Shown here in pieces: positions 7,104 to 15,872 of a DNA stretch of 64,000 nt. The notes under the pieces were generated by a model. It had not been told where the DNA came from. It ran no database searches and saw only the letters and a list, made by a program, of their open reading frames with translations. A program made the translations under genes and the position numbers. How positions within the stretch are numbered: the first letter of the stretch is position 1; each line of letters starts with the position of its first letter. The stretch spans positions 7,626,001 to 7,690,000 of the forward strand of contig NZ_RDTE01000003.1 in the NCBI RefSeq assembly GCF_004125265.1, written 5' to 3'. Origin of the DNA: Streptomyces lydicus (lineage in GTDB: Bacteria > Actinomycetota > Actinomycetes > Streptomycetales > Streptomycetaceae).

Positions 7104-9641
7104 GTGGAGACCGCGGACCCGACACCGCACGCGCGTCCAACGGACCGTGAGAGCACCGCAGACGGGCCACCGCCCGCCGCACCACCGCACCTCTCCCTGG
7201 AGCTGCTGGTGCACGGCGTCGGCGGCACCACCGCACAGGAGATGCTCGGCGACCCACGCGTCCAGCTGATCACCGGCGACGACACCGCCGCCTGTTACCG
7301 CCGCACGGACGACGCGGACGCCGAGCAGCGGCCCGACGACTTTCGCGGCGAGCCGGTCCGTGAGGCGTACTGCTGGTCCAATCTCACCTCGGGCAACGGA
7401 GCCCGCGCCCTGTGGCTGCTCCTGGTGCCCTTCATGGTCGCCAACCTCGCCCACTGGATGCGCCCGGCCGCCCCGCCCGAGCACCCGGCCCAGCGGCTCT
7501 ACGACCTGCTGGTCCGCATCCTCGCCCTCACCCTCACCGTCCTGCTCGCCGCCGCGGCCTGCGAGGTCGCGCTCGACCTCACGGCCTGGCAGTGCGCCGG
7601 CACCACCGTCTGTGCCGCCGGCAAATCCTGGATGGGCTTCCTCAGCCCCGACAACTCCGGCTGGTGGAGCGCTCCGGGCCGCCGCCTCGCGCTCGCCTCC
7701 ATGGTGCCGCTGCTCGTCATCGGCTTCCTGTGGTGGCTCTCGCGCCGCACCTGGAGCGCCTACGAGTCCGCCTCGCCGCCGCCCCGGCGGCCCGGCACCT
7801 CCCGGGACACCCCGGCCGCCGAACGCACCGCGCTCAGCCTCGACGGCTTCTGGTACGGCCGACGGCTGGTCGCCCGGCTGCGCGCCGCCCACACCACGGC
7901 CGGCGTGCTGACCATCGCCGCCGTCCTCCGTGCCGCCGGCGCACAGGCCGACGGGCAGACCGGCGGCGACACCGCCCTCGCGGTCACCGGCCGGGCCCTG
8001 ACCGCCCTGGTCATTCTGCTCGCCGCCACCACCGTCGTGGTCGTGTGGCGCACCGCCCGCAGCGAGGCCGTACCGGACGACGAGTCCGACCATCTGGTCG
8101 TGCGGGCGCTGCCGTTCGCCTCCCTCGCCGCGCTGGCGCTGATCGTGCTGCACACCGGCTGGGCGCGCCCCGGGTCCCACAGTCACGGCGCGCTGCCCGG
8201 CGCCTCCGCCTTCGGCGGCATCGCCGTCTTCCAGGGCCTGTTGGTCCTCGCGCTGGCGCTCACCGCCTGGGTCCTGCAGCGCTCCGCCCCCGAGGACGCC
8301 CGGACCGCTCTGTGCGGCATGGGCGGCCCTGCCGTCGCCCTGCTGGCCTGCGCGGTCGGCGGGGTGCTGTCCGGGGGAGTGGCCCAGCGCTTCGCGGACT
8401 GGCTGGACGGCGGGGCGACCCCCGGCCAGGACCACGCCCCCATCCCCGGACCGCCGGTGCTGCTGTCCTGGCAGGCCTCGGTCATCCCCGTCCTGCTGGT
8501 CGTCGTCGCGATCGTGGTCGTGCTCGCCGCCGTCCGCGTGGTGATCGTCGGCGGCCGGGTGGCCAAGGACGTCCCCGGCCTCTACGACCCGCGTGAACAC
8601 CCCGACGAGCGCCGTACGAAGCGGATCGCGGGCACCATCGCCGGCGCCGGGCTCACCGACTCCGCACCGGTCCTGGTCGCGGCCACCGCCGCCGTCACCC
8701 TCGTCCTCGGCGCCGGCGCGGTGGCCGGTGCCTGGCTCAGCGACCGGGCGCCGGGCCGTGCCACCGAAGGCGCGCCGCCGGTCGTGCACGCCGCCGCCGA
8801 GACCGCGGAATCCCTGGGCTCCTGGCTGATGAGTGCCGGCGTCATACTGCTGATCACCATGGGCCGGCGCGCCTACCGCGACCACTCGGCGCGCCGCACC
8901 ATCGGCATCCTCTGGGACGTCGGCACGTTCTGGCCGCGCGCCGCCCACCCCTTCGCGCCGCCCTGCTACGCCGAGCGCGCCGTCCCCGACCTCACCTGGC
9001 GGATGGCCACCTGGACCGAGCGGTTCGACGGCCGGCTGGTGCTCTCCGGGCACTCCCAGGGGAGCGTGCTGGCGGCCGCCGCCGTCTGGCAGCTGGACCC
9101 GGTCACCCGCAGCCGGGTCGCGCTGCTCACCTACGGCAGCCCCCTGGAACGGCTCTACGGACGCTGGTTCCCCGCCTTCTTCGGGCCGCCCGCACTGACC
9201 GGGCTGCACCACCAGATGGACGGTTGGCGCAACCTGTGGCGCTTCACCGACCCCATCGGCGGCCCGATCCGGCTCACCTGCGACGACGGCCGCCGGATCG
9301 ACGAGGGCCCGCTGCGCGACCCGCTGGCCTTCGGCCGATCCCTGCAGAACCCGCTGCCCGCCCAGATCCTGGGCCACGGCGACTACCAGGCGGACCCGGT
9401 CTTCGGCCGGGTGCGCGCCGAGCTGATCGCCCGGCTCGGTCCGGACCTGCCGGGACAGCGGCCCGCCGACGGCTGCACGGGACGCCGCGGTGCCGACGAC
9501 CGCACGGGAGGCGGCGGCACCGGCGACCCCACGGGCGGTCACGCTGCCGACGCCCCCGCCTGTGACCGTGCCGGTGAGGGTGCCGGTGACGGTGCCGACG
9601 GCCGTCCCGCTCAGGGGAGTTCGGGCAGATCGTCCGGGTAG
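7104..9641 (+). CDS. Large integral membrane protein with a split alpha/beta-hydrolase motif set
   Basis: About 845 residues. The N-terminus has the oxyanion-type motif LLVHGVGG (His37). Multiple hydrophobic segments then span roughly residues 100-600. After them come a nucleophile elbow GHSQG (Ser651), a possible acid in RFTDP and a histidine in LGHGDY (about 758). This order suggests a serine hydrolase core interrupted by a membrane domain, acting at the cytoplasmic membrane; the substrate is unknown. The GTG start follows GGGGGA. The final 80 residues are low complexity (Gly/Asp/Ala/Thr). The 3' end overlaps the convergent AAA+ gene by 31 bp, and the 13-bp array lies immediately upstream. 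Confidence 0.75.
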   Translation: METADPTPHARPTDRESTADGPPPAAPPHLSLELLVHGVGGTTAQEMLGDPRVQLITGDDTAACYRRTDDADAEQRPDDFRGEPVREAYCWSNLTSGNGARALWLLLVPFMVANLAHWMRPAAPPEHPAQRLYDLLVRILALTLTVLLAAAACEVALDLTAWQCAGTTVCAAGKSWMGFLSPDNSGWWSAPGRRLALASMVPLLVIGFLWWLSRRTWSAYESASPPPRRPGTSRDTPAAERTALSLDGFWYGRRLVARLRAAHTTAGVLTIAAVLRAAGAQADGQTGGDTALAVTGRALTALVILLAATTVVVVWRTARSEAVPDDESDHLVVRALPFASLAALALIVLHTGWARPGSHSHGALPGASAFGGIAVFQGLLVLALALTAWVLQRSAPEDARTALCGMGGPAVALLACAVGGVLSGGVAQRFADWLDGGATPGQDHAPIPGPPVLLSWQASVIPVLLVVVAIVVVLAAVRVVIVGGRVAKDVPGLYDPREHPDERRTKRIAGTIAGAGLTDSAPVLVAATAAVTLVLGAGAVAGAWLSDRAPGRATEGAPPVVHAAAETAESLGSWLMSAGVILLITMGRRAYRDHSARRTIGILWDVGTFWPRAAHPFAPPCYAERAVPDLTWRMATWTERFDGRLVLSGHSQGSVLAAAAVWQLDPVTRSRVALLTYGSPLERLYGRWFPAFFGPPALTGLHHQMDGWRNLWRFTDPIGGPIRLTCDDGRRIDEGPLRDPLAFGRSLQNPLPAQILGHGDYQADPVFGRVRAELIARLGPDLPGQRPADGCTGRRGADDRTGGGGTGDPTGGHAADAPACDRAGEGAGDGADGRPAQGSSGRSSG

Positions 9642-12046
9642 AGCAGGCAGAGGTCGTCGGTGCTCGGGGCGGCCAGCTCCGCCACCCGCCCCGCGTGCCG
9701 CTCGACCATCGCCTCGAAGGTCTGCCGCGCGGTTCGGCCGTTGCCGAAGGACGGCCCCTTGGGCAGCGCCGTGAAGTACTTCAGCAGTGCCTCGCCGGTC
9801 CCCTCGGCGAGGCGGTACTCGTTCTCCTCGCTCTGCTGCTCGACGATCCGCAGCAATTCCTCGGGTGCGTAGTCGCCGAAGGTGATGGTGCGGGAGAAAC
9901 GGGACGCCACACCGGGGTTGACCGCCAGGAAGCGCTCCATCTCGGCGGTGTAGCCCGCCACGATGACCACCACGGCCTCCCGGTGGTCCTCCATCAGCTT
10001 CACCAGGGTGTCGATGGCCTCCCGCCCGAAGTCCCGTCCGGAGTCCTCGGGGGAGAGGGCGTAGGCCTCGTCGATGAACAGCACTCCGCCGCGCGCCCGG
10101 TCGAACGCCTCCTGGGTGCGGATCGCCGTCGACCCGATGTGCTCGCCGACCAGGTCCACCCGGGACACCTCGACCAGATGCCCGCGTTCCAGTACCGCCA
10201 GGGACGCCAGGATCTCGCCGTACAGCCGCGCCACGGTGGTCTTGCCGGTGCCGGGGGAGCCGGTGAACACCAGATGGCGGCGGACGGAAGCGGCCTTCAG
10301 GCCCGCCTCCCGGCGCCGGCGGCCCACCTCGATCATGTTGATCAGGCTGCGCACCTCGCGCTTGACGCTCTCCAGCCCCACCAGGGTGTCCAGCTCGCCC
10401 AGCACCTCGTCGGAGGGCCGGTTGCCGGCGGCCGGTTCCGGGGAGGCCGGGGCGGCGGGCGGCGGGACCTGCGCCGGGACGCCGCCCAGCAGCCCCGCCG
10501 TCTGCGTGGCCTGCTGCACCGCGGGGGCCGTCACCGCCCCGGCGGCCGGAGTCTGCACGGCGCGGCTCTCGTCGCTGGTGCAGTCCTGGACCGTCGGCCC
10601 GTCGCCCTGTCCGGCGCCGCCCTCGGCGAACTCGTAGCCGCCGCGCGCGCACCGCTCCGTACGGCACCGGGTCAGCGCCGTACGGCAGCCGTCGATCACA
10701 TGGAAGCCGAACCCCGAACTCCCGGTCACCCGGCAGCCGTGGAAGGTGCCGCGGCCCTCCGCGGAGACGTAGAAGCCGGCCTCGGCCGGGGAACTGACCG
10801 TGCAGCCCTCGATGGTGGGGTCCGCGCCCTTGGTGACGATCACCCCGGTCTGCGCCCCGTCGATGGTGCAGTTGGCGAGTGTGCCGCCGCTGCCGTGGTC
10901 GCGGAACCACGCACCGGTCGCCGCGTCCCGGATCCGGCAGTCGTCGAGCTGCACGGTCGCCCCGTCGCTGACCGACACCGCGGTGTTGCGGACCTGGGCG
11001 AGGTCGCAGTCCACCACATCGGCGCGGGAACCCCGGTCCAGCACGAACAGGGCGTCCGGCACATCGTGCACCCGCGTCGAGTCCAGCAGGGCGGTGGCGC
11101 CGTCGCTGACCCATACCGCCGGATAGTCGCCCGTACTGTCATGGATCTCGCACTGATTGGCGTCCACCCGCGTGCCCGGGTCCCATACGGACAGACCGTT
11201 GCGTCCGAAGTGCCGCACCGTGCTGCGGGTCAGCGTCAGCACCGAACGCGACCGCAGGTCGACGGCGTTCTCCGGGACGTCGTGGATGTCGCAGTCGGCG
11301 AGTGTGAGCACCGCATCGGTGTCCAGGGTGACGCCGTCGGCGGAGGTGCGGTGCACCGTGCAGTCGGTGAGGTGGCCGGTGGCCCGCGAGGCCACCTGGA
11401 TGCCGGCGCCCTTGATCTCGTACAGCTCGCAGCCCACCGCCTCGACCGCGCTGCCCTCGCCGTTGACCGACAGGCCGGCGCCCGAGGCATGGTGGATCCG
11501 GCAGTTCTCCAGCCGTGGATGGGCCCCGCCGCGCACCGCCACCCCGGTCTGCCCGGCGGCCATCACCTCGCACTCCTCGAAGACGCCGCCCGCGCCGTCC
11601 AGGACGCTGATGCCGACCCCTCCCGCGTTGTCGACCGTGCAGCGCCGCACCGTCGGGCGGGCGCCCCCGCGGACCTCGATCCCGGACGCCGAGCGGGTCA
11701 CCACCCGCAGACCGGTCAGCTCCGGGGCGCCGTCCTCCACCAGCAGCGCGGGCGAGGCGGAGTCCGTCGCCTCCAGATGCAGATCGTGGACGGTGGCCGA
11801 GGCGCGCACCGTCAGCGCCACGCCGTCGGCCGGGGCGATCCGCACCGACCCGCGCGCCCCGTCCGGGCCGCGCAGGGTCACCGCGCGCACCAGCACCAGA
11901 TTCTCGCGGTAGGTACCGGCAGGGACGGTCAGCACATCACCGTCCCCGGCGGCCTCCAGGGCGGCGGCGAGCGAGCTGTACTCCCCCGTGCGGCGTCGCC
12001 AACGCGACGTTCCGGAGTGCGTCACCTGGACCGAGCCCTGTGCCAT
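9611..12046 (-). CDS. Right-handed beta-helix / AAA+ ATPase (CbxX/CfxQ-like) fusion
   Basis: About 811 residues. Residues 20-470 consist of short parallel beta-helix repeats (units such as GVAVRGGAHPRLENC and GISVLDGAGGVFEEC). A Pro/Ala linker follows, then an AAA+ domain with Walker A GSPGTGKTT (Lys602), Walker B VLFIDEAYAL (about 655-664) and the sensor segment IVAGY. The ATPase part is like CbxX/CfxQ and the EccA ATPases of type VII secretion. Its role is unknown; remodelling of a bound partner is a reasonable inference. The ATG at 12046 is used; an upstream ATG at 12187 adds only non-conserved residues. No secretion signal is visible, so the helix is probably cytoplasmic. Confidence 0.85.
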   Translation of the reverse strand: MAQGSVQVTHSGTSRWRRRTGEYSSLAAALEAAGDGDVLTVPAGTYRENLVLVRAVTLRGPDGARGSVRIAPADGVALTVRASATVHDLHLEATDSASPALLVEDGAPELTGLRVVTRSASGIEVRGGARPTVRRCTVDNAGGVGISVLDGAGGVFEECEVMAAGQTGVAVRGGAHPRLENCRIHHASGAGLSVNGEGSAVEAVGCELYEIKGAGIQVASRATGHLTDCTVHRTSADGVTLDTDAVLTLADCDIHDVPENAVDLRSRSVLTLTRSTVRHFGRNGLSVWDPGTRVDANQCEIHDSTGDYPAVWVSDGATALLDSTRVHDVPDALFVLDRGSRADVVDCDLAQVRNTAVSVSDGATVQLDDCRIRDAATGAWFRDHGSGGTLANCTIDGAQTGVIVTKGADPTIEGCTVSSPAEAGFYVSAEGRGTFHGCRVTGSSGFGFHVIDGCRTALTRCRTERCARGGYEFAEGGAGQGDGPTVQDCTSDESRAVQTPAAGAVTAPAVQQATQTAGLLGGVPAQVPPPAAPASPEPAAGNRPSDEVLGELDTLVGLESVKREVRSLINMIEVGRRRREAGLKAASVRRHLVFTGSPGTGKTTVARLYGEILASLAVLERGHLVEVSRVDLVGEHIGSTAIRTQEAFDRARGGVLFIDEAYALSPEDSGRDFGREAIDTLVKLMEDHREAVVVIVAGYTAEMERFLAVNPGVASRFSRTITFGDYAPEELLRIVEQQSEENEYRLAEGTGEALLKYFTALPKGPSFGNGRTARQTFEAMVERHAGRVAELAAPSTDDLCLLYPDDLPELP

Positions 12047-12214
12047 GGCGCTGTCGTGTCCCCACCTCGTGCGGCTGTTGTCGGCCCGGCACCATCCGTC
12101 CGCGGATGTCCGCTTTCCGGTCTGCGGGGCCCCAGCCGAGAGGCTGGCGCCACCACCGTAGCGCGCCCGGCGGGCGGCAGTTGACACGGTCGGGCGCCCC
12201 GGAAGGCGGCCGGA

Positions 12215-12817
12215 TCAACTCCCCGCGCCGGCCCGGCCCCAGTCCTGTCCGGCGCGCTCCCACTCCTCGTCCCAGCGGCGGAAACGACGCACCATCAGCT
12301 GCCAGACGACCATCCGCCGGGCACCTTCGATCATCATGCCGACACCGGCCGCGGTGCCCAGACCGGCCAGCACCGCATGCGTGGCCGCCGTGTCGGCGTC
12401 CATCGGCCGCGGCACCACCCGGCCGCGGCCGTCCGTCCAGATCCGGAACCGCTCACCGGCCTCCACCGGACGCGGAGCCGCGAGCTGCCCGAGGCGCGCA
12501 CTGCCGTCCGGGGCCGTCCAGCGGGCGAGGACCCGGCGGTGCGCATCGCGCTGCGACGAGGTCTCGGGATCGGGGTCGAGCGGGGTCCGGGAGATCAGCC
12601 GGTCGACCGTCACCCACTCCAGATGCCGGTGCTGATGCTGTATCCGTACGGTCGTCAGCAGCCCGCCGTGTGCGGCTCGTCCGGTGAACCAGCCCACGGA
12701 GGTCGCCCCGAGGACGATCAGCACGGCGGCGGCCAGCGCCACCCAGGCCTCGATCCGATCGGTCCGGCGCCGCAGCGGATTGCGCCGCCAGCGCCATACA
12801 CCACTCAACGCTCGCAT
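12215..12817 (-). CDS. Rv1733c-like two-TM membrane protein
   Basis: About 200 residues with a basic N-terminus (WRWRRNPLRRRTDRIE), one transmembrane helix near 27-48, an extracytoplasmic domain of about 90 residues (RVLARWTAPDGSARLG, then GERFRIWTDGRGR) and a second helix near 145-165. This layout is that of the Rv1733c family, abundant in streptomycetes and of unknown function. The start is the ATG after GAGAGGGGG, not the one 11 codons upstream. It is on the same strand as the AAA+ gene but separated by 168 bases. Confidence 0.75.
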   Translation of the reverse strand: MRALSGVWRWRRNPLRRRTDRIEAWVALAAAVLIVLGATSVGWFTGRAAHGGLLTTVRIQHQHRHLEWVTVDRLISRTPLDPDPETSSQRDAHRRVLARWTAPDGSARLGQLAAPRPVEAGERFRIWTDGRGRVVPRPMDADTAATHAVLAGLGTAAGVGMMIEGARRMVVWQLMVRRFRRWDEEWERAGQDWGRAGAGS

Positions 12818-12981
12818 CGTGCCCCCTCTCCGTGTCCGTGGATACCTCATCAGGGGTGGTCCACGCGAGAGTTCTGCGAAGAGCGAGCAACTTCACCCCG
12901 TACAAAGAGCGACAACCGGACGTATGGCGCATGACCGGGGGCTGCCCCGGAGCGACTGCGGCGGACGGTCGCGCGGGCTCG

Positions 12982-13806
12982 TCAGCCGAGGATCTCGAAC
13001 GGGTCGCCGACCCGGATCGTGCCGACCCCGCGGGGGATCAGATTGCGGCCGAAGACCAGCCGGTCACCGAAGCGGCGATGCCGGGCGAGGGTGCGCAGCG
13101 GCTCCTTGCCGCGCTCGGCGGTGCGCTGGTCGGTGGTGGTGACCACGCAGCGTGCGCTGGGCTCGGCCGCCTCGAAGACCACCGTGCCGATGCGGACCCG
13201 GCGCCAGTCGTCCTCCGCCCAGGGGGCGGTGCCGTCCACCACCACATTGGGCCGGAAACGGTTCATGGGCAGCGGCCCCTCGTCGGCGTGATCACCCTGC
13301 GCGACAAGGGAGTTGAGGGCATCCAGCGACGAGGTGGTGGTCAGCAGCAGCGGGAAACCGTCGGCGAAACTCACCGTGTCACCGGGCGCTCCCCAGCCCG
13401 GGCCGAGGGGCCGGCGCTTCTCCGGGGCGTCCAGATACACCAGCCGGCACTCGGCGCCGAGATACCCGCCGAACCACGCGGCCGCCGCCGGACCGGCGGG
13501 CACCGCCTCGACCTCGTCCTTCCAGACCTCGACCGGGACCGTCTCCCCGGAGACGGGCACCTCGACCGTCAGCGGCTCCCTTCCGGGCGCGGTGCACCGC
13601 AGGCCGCCGCCCGGCAGCGCCTCGGCGTGCGCCAACGCGAGCGTCCGCTGCTGCCGTTGGGTGATCATCCTGCCCGCCGCGTCCACCAGCATCCAGCGTC
13701 GGTCCCCGGCGAGCCCCCACGGCTCCACGACCGCCTCACCGGGACCGGGCCCCGCCAGCGCTTTGACCGGGTAGAGGTGGATCGACTGGAGTGCGGGCTT
13801 CGGCAT
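12982..13806 (-). CDS. MOSC-domain protein (YcbX/mARC-like molybdenum cofactor enzyme)
   Basis: About 274 residues: an N-terminal MOSC_N beta-barrel (LQSIHLYPVKALAG, then GLAGDRRWMLVD) and a C-terminal MOSC domain with FRPNVVVDG and the cofactor-cysteine region SARCVVTTTDQRT followed by GKEPLRTLA. By analogy with YcbX and mARC it would reduce N-hydroxylated substrates using a cysteine-ligated Mo cofactor with an electron-transfer partner; no ferredoxin domain is fused. The ATG at 13806 is chosen over one three codons upstream because AGGA is better placed for it. No operon is evident. Confidence 0.83.
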   Translation of the reverse strand: MPKPALQSIHLYPVKALAGPGPGEAVVEPWGLAGDRRWMLVDAAGRMITQRQQRTLALAHAEALPGGGLRCTAPGREPLTVEVPVSGETVPVEVWKDEVEAVPAGPAAAAWFGGYLGAECRLVYLDAPEKRRPLGPGWGAPGDTVSFADGFPLLLTTTSSLDALNSLVAQGDHADEGPLPMNRFRPNVVVDGTAPWAEDDWRRVRIGTVVFEAAEPSARCVVTTTDQRTAERGKEPLRTLARHRRFGDRLVFGRNLIPRGVGTIRVGDPFEILG

Positions 13807-13853
13807 GCCGTCCATCCTGCCAGCGGCCTCGGACGGCTGACCGACCGGCCGGG

Positions 13854-14303
13854 TCAGTACCCGCGGGGATACTGCCGGCCGTACGGGTCGTCGTACGGCG
13901 AGGCGGGCCGGGGTGCGACCGGAGCGGCCGGCCGCATCGCCTCGTACCCCGTGCCCATGGGCGGGCGCTGGGGCTGCTGCTGTTGCGGGGACGGATAGCC
14001 GCGGCTGCCCGCCTGCTGCGGGATGTACGGCGCCGGAGCCTGCTGCAGCGGGGCGACCGGCTGCGCGGCGGCACCCGGATAGCCCTGCCCGGGCGACGGG
14101 TGGGAGGGCGCGGCCGGAAGAGCCGGCAGCGCCGACGGGAGCGCCGGCAAATAGGACGAACCCGTCTCGTAAGGGGAGGGGTTCACCCGGATCGGGGCGA
14201 TCTGCGGCGTACCGCGTTCGGCGACGAGGCTGTCGTAGATCGGGGTGTCCGGGAAGGAGGGCGAAGCGTAGTAGCCGCCGTAGGTCGAGCGGGGGGAGGT
14301 CAT
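13854..14303 (-). CDS. Proline/glutamine-rich conserved hypothetical protein (DUF6643-like)
   Basis: 149 residues. The N-terminal 45 residues (TSPRSTYGGYY, FPDTPIYDSLVAERGTPQ, APIRV) look conserved among streptomycetes; the remainder is Pro/Gln/Ala/Tyr-rich and probably disordered (LPALPSALPALPA, PQQQQPQRP). I recall this N-terminus as DUF6643, with no known function. The ATG follows GAGGC; the TerD gene is divergent across a 246-bp gap with no other feature I can support. Confidence 0.65.
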   Translation of the reverse strand: MTSPRSTYGGYYASPSFPDTPIYDSLVAERGTPQIAPIRVNPSPYETGSSYLPALPSALPALPAAPSHPSPGQGYPGAAAQPVAPLQQAPAPYIPQQAGSRGYPSPQQQQPQRPPMGTGYEAMRPAAPVAPRPASPYDDPYGRQYPRGY

Positions 14304-14549
14304 GCCTCATAAGTTAAGCCCATGATGTGCCGATTGGGGAGCCTGGAAAGAGGGTTGTTTTGCGTGTTCGGAGCGGCCCTGGAGCGCTAATGGGAGCGAA
14401 CTTGTGGAAATCGGTCGCGATCGCCCGTAGGGATCGTGTAAAGACCCCGCTTCTCGCAGGTGAACAAGGGACGTTCGGAGCGGTTCGGGCCAAGTAGGTT
14501 GGAGGGGCCACCGGAGAGGGGGCGCGGCGGACGAGAGGAAGGCGCGGCG

Positions 14550-15851
14550 ATGTCGATGCTCAAGGGCGGCAATGTTCCGGTCCCGGCCCCGGAGGTGCGG
14601 GTGGAACTGGGCTGGCAGGCCGCCCCGGGGACTCCGGACGTGGACGCCTCCGCCCTGCTGCTGGTGTCCGGAAAGGTCCGCGACGACGGGGACTTCGTCT
14701 TCTACAACCAGGCCGCGCACGCCTCCGGCGCCGTACGCCACGAAGGCAAGCGCACGGCCGGCGGCGCGATGACCGACACCCTCACCGTCGCCCTGGCCGC
14801 GGTCGAACCCGCCGTCGACACGGTGGTGCTGGCCGCCTCCGCCGACGGCGGACCCTTCGAGAGCGTCCCCGGGCTGCACATCCGGGTGCTGGACGCGGCG
14901 AGCGGCGCCGAGATCGCCCGCTTCGACAGCCGGGACGCAGGACCGGAGACCGCCTTCGTGCTCGGCGAGCTCTACCGCCGCCAGGGTGCCTGGAAGTTCC
15001 GCGCGGTGGGGCAGGGCTACGACACCGGTCTCGCCGGACTGGCCACCGATTTCGGCATCAGCGTCGAGGAACCGGCGGCGTCGCGGCCCGCGCCGGGACC
15101 ACCGGCCGCACCGGCTTCCGCACCGCCCGCGCCGGCGCCCGCATCGCCCGCACTGGCCCCCGCACCGCCGGCCCCTCCCGTTCGTCTGACAAAAGTCACC
15201 CTCACGAAGGACGCCCCCGCGGTCTCCTTGACGAAGCAGGGCGGCACCTCCGGGGCGATGCGGGTGAACCTCAACTGGAGCGGCGGCTCGGCGGGCAAGC
15301 GGCTCGGCAAGACGCTCGGCCGCAAGGCGATGCAGGCCATGGGCGCCCGCGGGGCGCTGCTGCCCCCGTCCGGCGAGCTCGACCTCGACCTGTGCGCCCT
15401 CTACGAACTCACCGACGGCGCCGCCGGAGTGGTCCACCCGCTCGGCAACAACTTCGGCGCCCTGCACGCCCGGCCGTTCATCCAGCTCGACGGCGACGAC
15501 CGCACCGGCGCCGTCGCGGCCGGCGAGAACCTGACCATCAACCTCGACCACCAGGCACGCATCAAGCGCATCCTGATCTTCGTCACCGTCTACGCCGGCG
15601 CCCGCAGCTTCGAGGGCCTGAGCGCGACGGTCACCCTCCAGCCCCAGCACGGCGCCCCCGTCGACTTCTCGCTCGACGCCTGCACGGTGCCCTCCACCGT
15701 CTGCGCGCTCGCCCTGATCACCCACACCGGCGGCGAACTCGTCGTCCAGCGCGAGGCCCGCTACCTCGTCCCCGAGCCCGGCGTCAGCCCGCAGCGCACC
15801 GTCGATCACGCCTACGGCTGGGGCCTGGACTGGTCACCGGCCCGCAAATGA
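14550..15851 (+). CDS. TerD-family tellurium-resistance/stress protein with two Ter domains
   Basis: About 433 residues. The N-terminal domain (1-175) begins MSMLKGGN and has the typical strand series ending in FRAVGQGYDTGLAGL. A Pro/Ala linker (about 182-210) leads to a second, TerA/TerF-like domain with VNLNWSGG, LDLDLCALYEL and FIQLDGDDR. Ter proteins bind calcium and are implicated in tellurite, phage or envelope-stress responses; which of these applies here is not known. The start has GAGAGGAAGG upstream. No other ter gene is adjacent. It ends 21 bases from the convergent glycosyltransferase. Confidence 0.85.
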   Translation: MSMLKGGNVPVPAPEVRVELGWQAAPGTPDVDASALLLVSGKVRDDGDFVFYNQAAHASGAVRHEGKRTAGGAMTDTLTVALAAVEPAVDTVVLAASADGGPFESVPGLHIRVLDAASGAEIARFDSRDAGPETAFVLGELYRRQGAWKFRAVGQGYDTGLAGLATDFGISVEEPAASRPAPGPPAAPASAPPAPAPASPALAPAPPAPPVRLTKVTLTKDAPAVSLTKQGGTSGAMRVNLNWSGGSAGKRLGKTLGRKAMQAMGARGALLPPSGELDLDLCALYELTDGAAGVVHPLGNNFGALHARPFIQLDGDDRTGAVAAGENLTINLDHQARIKRILIFVTVYAGARSFEGLSATVTLQPQHGAPVDFSLDACTVPSTVCALALITHTGGELVVQREARYLVPEPGVSPQRTVDHAYGWGLDWSPARK

Positions 15852-15872
15852 CGGCGGCACCGGGGACACCGC

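Noticed and set aside
7089..11114. A 1300-residue frame on the minus strand across the membrane hydrolase and AAA+ genes
   Set aside because: Its composition (Gly/Arg/Asp/Gln-rich) is that of an antisense frame in GC-rich DNA; the opposite-strand genes carry clear motifs.
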